From NCBI RefSeq assembly GCF_958298935.1, contig NC_084922.1:51405958-51469957 (forward strand): DNA of 64,000 nt, given 5' to 3'. Every line of letters begins with the position of its first letter. The stretch's first letter is position 1. Origin of the DNA: Phragmites australis. Taxonomy: Eukaryota; Streptophyta; Magnoliopsida; Poales; Poaceae. Made by a program: the position numbers and the translations under genes. Positions 14,981-25,300 of the stretch are shown here, in pieces. The notes under the pieces were generated by a model. The model saw only the letters and a list, made by a program, of their open reading frames with translations, was not told the DNA's origin and ran no database searches.

Positions 14981-17900
14981 ATGGCGGCGGCGGACGCGAA
15001 GCCGGCGGCGCTGCGGCTCAACGTGCCGCCGGCCATGGCGGGCGCGCTCCGCCTGGACCCCGTGGCGTCGCCTTCCCCCTCGCGCCGCCTCGACGAGGCC
15101 CCCAAGACGCCCTCCCCCTCCAAGACCACCTATAGCGACCGCTTCATCCCCTGCCGCTCCTCCTCCCGCCTTCAAAACTTCGCACTCCTCGACACCCACA
15201 CCTCCCCTGGCTCCAAGGACGACACCCCCTACTCCCGCCTCCTCCGCGCCGAGCTCTTCAGTCCCGACTCCCCCGCCTCCGCATCGCCCAGCACTAATCT
15301 CTTCCGCTTCAAGAAAGACCACTCCGCGCCCACCTCCCCCTTCGCCGCCGCCGCCGCACAGCAGGACTGCACCGCAGGATCCGGAGAGACGGCCTCGCCG
15401 AAGAAGCCACCCAGGAAGGTCCCCAAGACGCCGCACAAGGTGAAAAATCTTTCTTTCTTTCTTGGCAATCCCACAAACACCTCGTTGGCAAGGTACAATT
15501 TTGTTTATACTCATCCAGATCCTTGCGTTGCTGTCTGTGCGGGCAGGTTCTGGACGCGCCATCCCTTCTGGACGACTTCTACCTCAACCTCGTAGACTGG
15601 TCGTCGCAGAACATGCTCGCCGTCGGCCTTGGGACTTGCGTCTACCTCTGGTCGGCGTCCAACAGTAAGGTGGCCAAGCTCTTTCAATCTCATCAACTGG
15701 GAACAATGCGTATATGATTCTAATGGATGGTATGCCATAATCAACATCCAGGTGACCAAGCTCTGCGATCTGGGGCCGAGGGACAGCGTCTGCGCCGTGC
15801 ATTGGTCACGGGAAGGCTCTTATCTTGCCATTGGCACCGGCCTTGGAGATGTCCAGGTTTGCTTTCTCAACTATGTGGGCATGTTAGAAATCTAGTGCCA
15901 AATGGGAAATGCTATATGGACTGCTCTACTTGAAGTATATATGTAACTCTGGGCTGATGTAGCTTGCTTGCTTCACGACTTCACAGCACACACTGAAGCA
16001 TAATTGAATCACAAAGCAGGCACAGTGCTACAAGTCGTAGTTTTCATCCGCCTCGACTAGTAGAACATGACACAGAATTGTTCTTTCGATGTGTAACAAT
16101 AAAGCTTAGTTATTGTGATAAGATAACTCACAACCACTATATATATGCCTGACTCAAATGTGACATCTTTGTCTGCAGTTTTAAACTTTTTTTCCGAACA
16201 CCTTGAATTTAGTCCTAGTTACCGAGAATATGACATATTGATGTACCAATAAATCTAATACCTGAACAGATTTGGGATAGCTCGCGCTGTAAACGGATTA
16301 GGAACATGGGAGGTCACCAAACACGGACTGGGGTTTTAGCGTGGAGTTCATGCATCTTGTCCTCCGGTAGCAGGGACAAGAACATATTGCAGCACGACAT
16401 CCGTGTTCCCAGCGATTACATTAGCAAGTTTTCTGGGCACAGATCAGAGGTGAGGCTTCCAATACATAACTTACATCCTGGAAAATAAATCGTTTGCTAT
16501 GCAAACTAAAAGCATCTTCTGTAACATTTAGATCTCAGAACTCTGTCTGACATGACCGTGCATCTTGTCAGGTTTGTGGACTGAAATGGTCGCATGACAA
16601 CCGCGAGCTTGCTTCTGGTGGAAATGACAACCAGCTGCTAGTATGGAACCAACGCTCGCAACAACCAGTGTTGAGATTGACAGAACATACAGCTGCGGTT
16701 AAAGCAATATCATGGTCACCACATCAACAAGGCCTCCTGGCATCAGGAGGTGGAACAGCTGATAGGTGTATCAGGTTCTGGAACACGGCTAATGGAAATG
16801 TTCTGAACTCAATTGACACAGGCAGCCAGGCAAGCTGTAGTTCTGTACAAGACCTCCGTGTCGTGTGGTACTGTGGTGCTGCTATCCTCATCATTTGCTT
16901 TCTGTTGCAGGTATGCAACCTTGCCTGGTGTAAAAATGTGAACGAGCTTGTGAGCACACATGGCTATTCCCAAAATCAAATCATGGTGTGGAAATATCCA
17001 TCTATGTCAAAGGTGAGCTTACACATGGTGGATCTCATTCACATCTTCTGATATTATCAGTAAGACAATTGTGGATTATAGTATAGCATTCATCCTTTGG
17101 ATACATCTGCAATGACCTCCCAATTTATGTAACTAGGTTTTTCTCGGCTTGCTTCTGAAAAGTCTATTTTCTTTCTGTGGGCTGAGACATTGAATTTAGG
17201 ATTGCTGAAAACATCAGTGAAACTTAAATTAAGCAACGAAAACCATTTGCTGTATACCGTCCATTGTGGGTTAAGGTAGGCTAGCACATTGTAGTTATCA
17301 GTACCTCGCGTCGTCTAGATACGAAGCGTCAAAAGCCCTGCAAGGACTCCATTTTGCAAGTTATTTAGCTAGATTTTTCTTGGATTCCTCCTCAAAAACG
17401 TCATTTCTTTCTGTGGGCTGAGACATTGACTTACCGATTGTAAATTGAGCAATTGAAATTATTTTCTATGTACCATCCACAACAGGTCATCGTATCGACA
17501 TGGTTGTATACAACAACAAAGCTTTTGTCCCAAGCAAGCTGGGGTAGGTTAGAGATGAAATCCACAGGATCCGACTAGAAGATGAGAAAACAACAATAAT
17601 AATAAAGGTACTAGTAATGTAAAATATAGTAAAAATAATAACGTTACAAGAAGACTGATGCATAAGTTATGGTTCTATTATATGGATATCGTGTCGATAT
17701 GGTTGTATAAGGCAAGTTAAATAGTCTGCCAGGAGGGTTTATTTCGTTTGCTTTGGTTACTGAAATTCTTTGAAACTTTAATATTCATTACAATTAAATG
17801 TTCCTGGAGAAAAGTTTCTCTTAGTGCAATATTGTAATGCCACCTAATGATACTGACCAGTGAATATTTCGAGAAAACAGGTTGCAACTCTAACCGGACA

Positions 17901-18252
17901 TACAATGCGGGTTCTTTACCTAGCATCATCACCTGATGGCCAGGTAAACCCTAGTCCAATTTGTACATCATTTTAGTTAATCCAGAAATTATCTCGTTGT
18001 GAAGAGCTAAGCTCATGATATGTAATTTACAGACCATAGTAACAGGAGCTGGCGACGAAACTCTTAGATTTTGGAACATTTTCCCTTCAGTGAAGACGCA
18101 GGTAGGCCTTAAGCATCAGAAACAATTCAGAATTCAGTAATTCGCGTGTTTGAAGGCATCATCATTCTAACTTGTACCCCATCTCGTTTGCATTGCAGGC
18201 TCCTGTTCGTGATAGTGGGCTCTGGTCATTTTCAAGAAGCCAAATCCGATGA
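14981..18252 (+). CDS. CCS52B: FIZZY-RELATED/CCS52 (Cdh1-type) activator of APC/C
   Basis: WD40 co-activator that brings substrates such as mitotic cyclins to the anaphase-promoting complex and so promotes exit from mitosis and endoreduplication. Nine exons: 14981-15439, 15547-15669, 15752-15856, 16270-16449, 16572-16829, 16911-17012, 17881-17943, 18033-18101, 18199-18252, totalling 470 residues. The C-box DRFIPCRS is at residues 53-60, a conserved [10 protein letters not shown] motif at about 84-93, and seven WD repeats follow the VLDAP...[11 protein letters not shown] segment. The protein ends in the Ile-Arg (IR) tail that docks on the APC/C. Intron 5 has a GC-AG border and is in-frame and stop-free. 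Intron 6 carries a retroposon. The N-terminus suggests the CCS52B (FZR3) rather than CCS52A branch; that subtype call is moderate, the family is secure. Confidence 0.93.
16830..16910 (+). other. GC-AG intron of 81 nt, in frame and without stop
   Basis: The exon ends GGCAGCCAG and the intron starts GCAAGC, ending TTGCAG before GTATGCAACC. Joining at these points restores the conserved [10 protein letters not shown] of the WD40 repeats. The intron is exactly 27 codons long and carries no stop in the reading frame, so retention would add a hydrophobic insert (including [10 protein letters not shown]) between WD repeats and keep the rest of the protein. Confidence 0.85.
17140..17487 (+). repeat. 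diverged duplication within FZR/CCS52 intron 6
   Basis: The segment at about 17140-17265 and the one at 17372-17487 share TTTCTTTCTGTGGGCTGAGA, CATTGA and a following ACCNTCCA block with many substitutions between them. An old local duplication about 230 bp apart, in the same orientation. Confidence 0.65.
17491..17709 (+). mobile_element. short non-LTR retroposon with ~20 bp target duplication
   Basis: The flanks are CGTATCGACATGGTTGTATA (17491-17510) and a copy differing at two positions (17690-17709). Between them lies about 180 bp starting with CAACAACAAAGC, followed by the TCCCAAGCAAGCTGGGGTAG motif that recurs very widely in plant genomes. The length and the 20 bp flanking duplication fit insertion by target-primed reverse transcription. 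It lies in an intron of the CCS52-like gene. Confidence 0.7.
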
Positions 18253-18799
18253 TCACAGGAGTCAACAAGATACATATGTTTTTTGTTGGAGAACATTTTA
18301 TGTACATGTGCAATTTGTTGAGTGATTTGTAAATTGTGAGGTCTGACTGATAGTTTATTCATTCATTGTTGTTTGTGAGTGTGAGAGAGTTCATTCACTT
18401 AATCAATTCTTTGAAGTAGAAAACCCCATAAAGTTGAGTCGGCTGATGTATCTAACCAATTGGGAAATGAATCACACTGGTGAGGTCGTGTTTTTGTTTT
18501 CTCAGTGTCCGCATTTGATCTTTTTGGTTACGATTCATTCCTTAAAGTTGGAGCAGTATAGTATCAGATGTTACTGTGATGCTTCTCGAATCGATCCAGG
18601 ATGGATCAAAGAGTAGCCGGCATATAGAATGTGATAAGATAGCCGGCGAGGGCGTTAGGTCACACATGCATGTGTGTGTGACATGCAAAATCTGCCTTTG
18701 AGCCGGCATAAAGCAACACGAAGACGAAGACCAGGAGTTTGGACGGTGCAGCCCAACCTTGAAGCTGCAGTTTAATAGTAGGAGTTCTAATTTTCTTTT

Positions 18800-19735
18800 G
18801 GGGAATAGTTTAATACGGACGGAGTAGTACTATTGAATCGGGGTGTTGCCCAAGAGACCTATCTTCTGCTCTGTTCTGGATGAGAATGAGATCGATGAGG
18901 TCTCTTTTATTTTCTTTTCTTTTTATGACCTTGTTTAATTCCGATCACAACTTTTGTTTTTAATTTTATGAAAGAATCGTGATAGCGTGTAAAAGTAGAT
19001 GATGGATGGGCTCGATCGATCATGTGCAGATTGGATCGTGATACACGCGGCGGCATGCAGATGCGCTGACGCATTGATCGAAGGCAAATGCAGGTTACCG
19101 CGTTGCTTAATCTTTCGCCCCGCTCAGGTTAACAATAACAGCGTTGCTTCTGCAGAGGTGGAACCTGTCTCTGTAGCAGTGTGTGTGTTCATGAAACCGC
19201 TAATAACACAGTAACAACGCACACTGCATTTTAATTCAGCAGAGCTCATGTCTTTCTTACCTCCCGTTCCTTCCCTCGATCGTCTCCTACTCGCCCCCTT
19301 TTGTTTCAGCTCCTCTCCGCTCCTTATGGTTGTGACAGGGAATAATTGCCGGGTGCATTACTTCCGTCTTGCACGGAAGATGCTACACATTTATGTGCTC
19401 CGATCGTCTCCGGGCCCGTATATCTCTCGCGTAAGTGCAGACGATCACTACTGATGGTTGGTAGCAGCGAACTGGTTGGGACTTGGGATGAATTCAACAA
19501 CCACTGCCTATGGAAAAACATTATTGCCCATATACCTGTATACTCACTATTGTGAGTTGTTTGCTCAGTCTTGTGTGGTATGCAAGAGCAGGTGGTGAGG
19601 TCGATTACCAATGGCATGACATTCAACAGAAAACTGTGTGAACGAATGAATGGTAATTGCTCACCGCCAATTGACGGCAAACGCCATACATTTTTTCCAT
19701 TTTCTGTACACCTTACTGTGTGTGTTTCGGAACTC
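18800..19735. other. intergenic region between convergent genes
   Basis: The CCS52-like gene (+) ends at 18252 and the RAB5IF-like gene (-) ends at 20076, so this is a tail-to-tail spacer. I see no supported gene. Short open frames (for example from 19248) show no family similarity, and a CGGACGGAGTA fragment near 18817 resembles a broken Stowaway end. Confidence 0.5.
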
Positions 19736-20075
19736 AAACAAATTATTATCACATACTTTCTTTCCTTTTGGTAACACAATGGGTGTATGACTTAACAGGG
19801 GTTAGTTCGAGCAACTCCCTGTTATTGAGCAAGCAATCTGAAGGGTCAGTGAAGCAAGTTGCCCCTAAACCACAGCCTTTTTGCATGGTTGCACCGTAAC
19901 ACAGAAATTACCAACTCCCTGTTCCAACAATCTATAATTTCAGATGAGCAGTTTCAGTGCCACATGCGATGCCCTAGACGTACTTTGATTGAATCAAGGC
20001 TATCAAAATTACAACGGAAGCGGGAAATGGCATGATCGTCAAAAGTTGCCTGCCGTACTTCAACGGAGGGGCTTC

Positions 20076-21892
20076 TCAGAAGTGAGCCAGGCTGTATACT
20101 AGGATCCATGAGAGCTGCAACCAACAGAAGATTTCGTTAGCAGTGTACAGCAGCAAGGGCTGAAGTTGCCGTAGCTCATATGCATGTAAACAGTTTGCAA
20201 TAAAACGTAGCTTCACATCATGGTGCTGGTGTTACTTGCTCGGAGACATTGCACTTTGGGAGGCCACAAATATGCAACTTACATGTGAGCGACAATATGA
20301 GTTTGACATGACTGCAACTGCAACTAGTGGAATGGAAGAATAAACTTGAATGATGACCCAGATCATTACCAGGAAAAGGGTGAAAGAGGCAAAGAGCCCC
20401 TCCTGAAGTATCGCACCATGACCTCCGAAGTCTTCCTCATCGATCTTCAACAAGTAAGCATAATACCAATAAACGATACCAGTAGAGATAGTCAGAAATC
20501 TGTAACATAACAAAAAATATGTTACAGGATCATATGAGGAGCTTGTACCAGAATTTATACGTAAATCAAGAGTAGTTCAGGCAAGCACCAAAATAAGCAT
20601 AAAATTAGCCAAAAAGAAATTATCAAGGGGGGGCATGAATATTTGTCCAGTTGTAATCATACCGTTAGAATTTAAGTAGAAATCTAACGAGGACCCATTT
20701 AATGATAGTAAGCAAATTATGTTTAAGATTAACAACTTTATTTAACAAATATCAATAATCAGATAATATAACCGCAGAACGCAACAAATAAAGAACTAAT
20801 GGTGTCCTTTTTTGGGAGAGAAGAATAAAAATCTGCTAAGGGAAGTTAGCTCCCCACAAATAATTATGGAATGGAAATTGAAGACTCTCTCAATCCAGCT
20901 GTCAGGAAAAGATACTCCATATGTGGGTCTCAACGTTTTAAAAGGCAGTACTTCTAAGGAACACAAGCAAGACTTCAAAAACCACCAAATCATAGTTCAT
21001 GCATCAAATCATCGATGCTAGATAGTGACCACTTACCAGAACACTGTATGCATAATTCGCGCTACTAGGCTAGGGTATCAAGTGCTGTTTCAACTAATTG
21101 TTTCATCAGCTGACAACAGATAAATAGTGAACAGCCCAAGATGCATGAAATACGGGGAAATAGAAAAGAGTGTCATTCAACATTGCATGAGATAGCAATG
21201 CAATTGCAAGGATTGCTACCATACTGGTGAAACTTCAGATTTGTAGCAAGTTCATGACAGCAACCAGAGAAAGATGTGTGCTTTCTAACTCATCAGTTGC
21301 ACCAATTCAGTTGTAAGAGATAAGATTGCAGAGCTTGCTTACTACAACTGAAGGTACGAATTATATCACATAATGCGACGAAGATCCAATTCAGAAGCCT
21401 AGATTTTTTTTAGATAAGGGAATTATATTTTTTTAGATTTTTTTTAAGATTCAGAAGCCTAGATAATGGGCACGACCTATCTATAGCAACTTTCACGCAT
21501 GAGAGTGGTAAATTGGGGGGGGGGGGGGTTGACAAAGATTGGAGCTTTGAGCACTTACAGGGCGATCCAAACGGCACCGACGAGGGGGACGGCTCCCCAG
21601 AGCAGGCCGCAGACGAGCCCCAAGACCTGCCGGATCCAGTGCACCGCGTCCAGTAATTGATCCTGCAGAGGCAGCGAGAGGAAGCAGAGCACATCAAGAA
21701 CAAACTAGAGGCAACTGCTGACTGAATCTAGGAGGAGGCAAGAAGCTGCGGGTGGTTGTTGGGACTAGTGCCTACCTTGTCCCAGGAGGCCTCGGGATCG
21801 AGGTACTTGGCGAGCTTGGAGGGGAGAACGTGGCCGTTCTGCGCGTGCGGCTGCCTACCTGCCGCTGCGGCCGACGACTTGGTCTTCTTCAT
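20076..21892 (-). CDS. RAB5IF: Rab5-interacting/EMC6-family small membrane protein
   Basis: Small multi-pass protein of the RAB5IF/EMC6 family (Pfam Rab5ip), whose animal members act in endoplasmic reticulum membrane-protein assembly; the plant role is less clear. Four exons on the minus strand: 21776-21892, 21559-21662, 20370-20499 and 20076-20114, giving 129 residues. The start MKKTKSSAAAAGRQ is basic and Ala-rich. The conserved core LDPEASWDKDQLLDAVHWIRQ (residues about 31-51) is followed by hydrophobic segments VLGLVCGLLWGAVPLVGAVW and LFLTISTGIVYWYYAYLL. The loop KIDEEDFGGHGAILQEG precedes a final membrane segment FASFTLFLLSWILVYSLAHF at the C-terminus. Intron phases are 0, 2 and 0 with GT-AG borders throughout. 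A 14 G run lies in intron 1. The 3' end is duplicated at 23604-24300. Confidence 0.9.
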
Positions 21893-22109
21893 GGCTTTCT
21901 CGCGGCCGCGGTCTGCGCGGCGGCGGCGGCGAGATGAGATGAAGAGGAGGGGAAGTGAGATCGTGTACGGTCTTGCTCGTTTTCCAAGTTGCTTACGGGC
22001 GGGGCCCGGCCGTGAGAGGCAGCGACTGTATCTGTTGGCGCGTGTTTCCCGCCTTCGCTCTATGCTTACGTATTATGGGTCTTTCCGTTTTGCTCTCGCT
22101 CGATTCTTA

Positions 22110-22410
22110 GGCCGTGTTTGTTTGAGCTTCTGCTTTTGAGCTTTTTTGAAAAGCAGTGTTTTTGGTTTTTCTGAAAAGCTGTTTTTAGAAATAGGTTGTT
22201 AGCTTCTGCAATAAATTTTTGGCTTCTCAGCACATAGCTTCTTAGAGAAGCACATCTCAGCGAGCTTCTTAGCTTTAGTTCATTTTCCTCAGAAACAGGC
22301 TTCTGGCTTCTCCAGAAGCTACTTCTCCAGAACCTCGTTTGTTCTGACTTCTAGCTTCTGGCTTCTGCCAGTAGTCGAAGCAGTTTCAGAAGCAGCAAAC
22401 AAACACAGCC
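22110..22410. mobile_element. Tourist-like (PIF/Harbinger) MITE
   Basis: The 301 bp element starts GGCCGTGTTTGTTTG and ends CAAACAAACACAGCC, flanked by TTA on both sides (22107-22109 and 22411-22413). The interior is full of GGCTTCT/AGAAGC words in both orientations. A 3 bp TTA/TAA duplication with GGCC..GTGTTTG ends is typical of Tourist elements. It lies about 220 bp upstream of the RAB5IF-like start codon, within its likely promoter. Confidence 0.85.
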
Positions 22411-22429
22411 TTAGACTTGTCCAAGCTCT

Positions 22430-23600
22430 GAGCTTACATGCTTATTAGATCTAATCGCTCAACTAACTGTCAACGAGGAAACTAAATGTAAGAAAAGGTG
22501 AGGAAGGAAGGAAGATGCAGTCACTGTTCACTTGAGAGTTGGATGGGATCAGATCAGATCAGACTACGATGCATATATATATGTGCTTTTAAAAAAAATG
22601 TATTGGCGCCTTAGGCACGTCACATGCCACAGCTCACATGTCTAGACAGGAGAAATAAAAATAAAAAGAGATTAGGTTGCGATTAATCTCGGGCACATGG
22701 TGTGTTTGGATCCTTGGGCAAACCTAGCTGAGCAAGAAACTAGAGTTAGTTGGGCATTTGGATCCCTGACAAGTTTTTCTCTCGCTATCACGGGCTACTA
22801 AATTCGGCTCACTTCAATTTGGATTCCTGGAGATAGGTAGATATATAGAGATAGAGAGGAGGACATGTATAATATGCAGCTCATCGATTACAACTTTGAT
22901 TTTACGTAGCCAGCCGTACCGAATGAAACAGGAACGTTTCGAAGCAGGCCGTCTGTATCAAATATGATCATCAACATAATTAAATGTGTGCATTATTTCC
23001 AAAACGGTCAGCTAGCTGGTTTCCAAATCTGCTTCCTGCCTCCGCGAGCACACGAACCTAGGATCGGATTCTCAATTACAAGGCCTTTTCTGTCAGCAGA
23101 GGTGATTGAGACGGTGCAGCGCGTCCAAACCCTGCCGCTGCAGCCAAAAGAGGCATGAGCGTGGAGATGGAGCTAGACGGTGGAGGGAAGAAGAATAGAT
23201 GAAAATTATAGCTCTCGACGGCATCTATATTTTTTTTAATTGATATTATTTTTATTTAAAGTTTTTAATATGTTTAAATAATTAATAGAATCTTGAGCTA
23301 AGTATATTAGACATGTATAACTTGTCTGATTTCACTCTAACATAACTTCTTTCAGAGAGTATACTAATGATTTGTTTGTTGAACCTATAATATCAACAGA
23401 AAATGCACTTCAGGAAATTATTCTTATTCCAGCTAACTGGAAGAGCACATACAGTAGCAAACCGAAAAGGCACTTCAAGAAAAATATCCAGAATTGATAT
23501 GCCTCAATACAAACCAGACACAGCACTTATCCGCGTGGTACTTGTTCATCATCAAATGAAGGCAGACGCTGTGTACCTTTTCTGATTAGTAACTCACAGA
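22430..23600. other. intergenic region, no gene seen
   Basis: No supported coding sequence or element ends. Contains short TATATATA stretches and an AT-rich block near 23220-23300. Confidence 0.5.
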
Positions 23601-23603
23601 AAT

Positions 23604-24300
23604 TAGCATCACATATTTCCTTTTCTTTTTCGCAACGCAATCGGTGTATGTCTTATAATGGGATTGTGGCGTTTAAGAAGCTGAGCTGCCATCGAATCAA
23701 GTTGCAACATTAAACATATTTTTTCTTTTGGGCGGTTGCAATATAAAATAGAAATCACCGACGCTGTATTCAAACAGTTAAGAATTTCAGGCGAGCAGTT
23801 TCAGGGTATCATGAGCCCACAAGCGAAGCCCTAGACCACACTGGATCGAATCAAAACTATCAAAATTACAACGCAACCGAGCTATTCAGATAAGGTACAG
23901 GAATAGCTCGACGCGGTGCTGTTCTATATAACTTCAACCTAAAGAATCTGGTACATCCATGGCGACTAATACAATTCTACAGAAAGGTAGATGACATGAA
24001 TGACGAAAATTTCCTGGCGTACTTCAATAGAGGGGCTTCTCAGAGGTGAGTCAGACTGCATACCAGAATCCATGAAAGCTGCAACAACTGAAGTTTTTGT
24101 TAGTAATGTAAAGCACTAAGAGCTGAATTTGTCATAATATCAGTTTTAAATGTTTTAGACAGTTCGTCATGAAAGGTAGCTTAACATTATAGCTTTAGTG
24201 TTAAAAATCTCACATTATAGTGCTAGTGTTATTTGCTTGGAGCTATTGCACTTCAGGAGGCCACAAATAAGAAACTTCCTGTGCGGCTAAATGAGTTTAA
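23604..24300 (-). pseudogene. duplicated 3' end of the RAB5IF-like gene
   Basis: This segment parallels about 19735-20330 in the same orientation with many substitutions. It includes the 3' UTR and a complete copy of the last exon (24040-24078, minus strand), which would read LSWILVCSLTHL then stop, with an intact acceptor. No copy of exons 1-3 follows; similarity fades by about 24300. It is therefore a truncated, intron-bearing duplicate and not a retrocopy. Confidence 0.8.
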
Positions 24301-24467
24301 ATGACAACGGACACAATACTCACCCCAAGAGCAGCAGAAAGGAAAACCCTAAACCCAACACACTTGGGCCTGTGTGTAGTCAATTTACAAAATAAGACAT
24401 GAACGAGTTCCAAATGATGGCTCCATCAGCGAATGATTCCGCTATATCACTGCCACTGAATACTTGG

Positions 24468-25123
24468 GTGGGCAAGATTCTCCATCTGGAGTCATAATAC
24501 CGGAAGAGATGGATTTGCTCAGTGCAGATGTTGTGGAACCATTATCTTGGTATGTGACTTACAGTTCAGTTGTCTCTTGTGTTATTATACAGGATGTTTG
24601 GTCTTAGGTCTAATGATTGGAATATGTTGATAGGATGCAGCTTGTATTTTGTTCTCAATTTATTGATTTAGTAGTTTACGGTGTTGAAACTAGGCATCCA
24701 TTCCCCACATTTTTCTGATGTTTGTACTACAAATTCTGGAGCATTACCAAACCTATAGATCAAATGTGCACTACCAAACCAAGTCTAAGGATTTCAATAT
24801 TCCATGATTTCCAGAATGAAGTGTGAAGATCCTTTTCCTGAAACTAAGGTCGTTGATGACAACCAGCAGCCTATGCAGGCTTATCCAAATGGCTATCTCG
24901 ATGATCCTGGTTCTATTCATCGTCCTTTTGAAATGCCTCACAAGATTCATTAGCAAGCTTCCAAGCCCATCCCTGTTGCACCTTCAGACTTAGGTGCTCT
25001 AGCCATTGTGCCTCTTTGTAAGTTGAAGCGATCTGATATTGGTCAAAGGCGCACAAGGAGGCCCTTCTCTGTTGCTGAGGTGGAGGCATTGGTGGAAGCT
25101 GTCAAACAGCTTGGAACTGGAAG
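24468..25123 (+). pseudogene. relic of a telomere-repeat-binding Myb protein (TRP/RTBP1-like)
   Basis: Two exon-like blocks are visible. The first (about 24468-24549) reads GQDSPSGVIIPEEMDLLSAD and ends at a GTATGT donor. The second (24815-25123) begins after TTCCAG and reads through to QRRTRRPFSVAEVEALVEAV and QLGTG. This is the start of the telobox Myb domain of plant double-strand telomere-binding proteins, which normally continues RWRDVK in the next exon. An in-frame TAG at 24951-24953 interrupts it, and no later Myb exon follows before a CACTA-like sequence at 25163. Introns are retained, so it arose by DNA-level duplication or capture. Confidence 0.75.
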
Positions 25124-25162
25124 GTCTGTACTATCTGTTGCCAGTAATTTTCTTCTAGGTGA

Positions 25163-25300
25163 CACTACGTGAAAACAAACAAAAAAAATATAAAATTAAT
25201 GACGGGTTATAATAGAACTCGTCACTTATGATAATAGTGATGTGTCGTAGTTATGATCCTATCATTTATTATCAGTCATAAGTGGTTGGTCATCCTAAGC
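25163..25300 (+). mobile_element. terminus of a CACTA (En/Spm) transposon
   Basis: CACTACGTGAAAAC is followed by short subterminal repeats built on GACGGGTTAT, ACTCGTCACT and TATTATCA words. That combination is characteristic of grass CACTA elements. I did not find the matching inverted TAGTG end, so the extent and internal content are unknown. The element end abuts the telomere-binding-protein relic. Confidence 0.6.

Noticed and set aside
14783..15562. 259-residue minus-strand open frame
   Set aside because: Antisense shadow of the GC-rich first exons of the CCS52-like gene, low complexity and Gly/Arg-rich.
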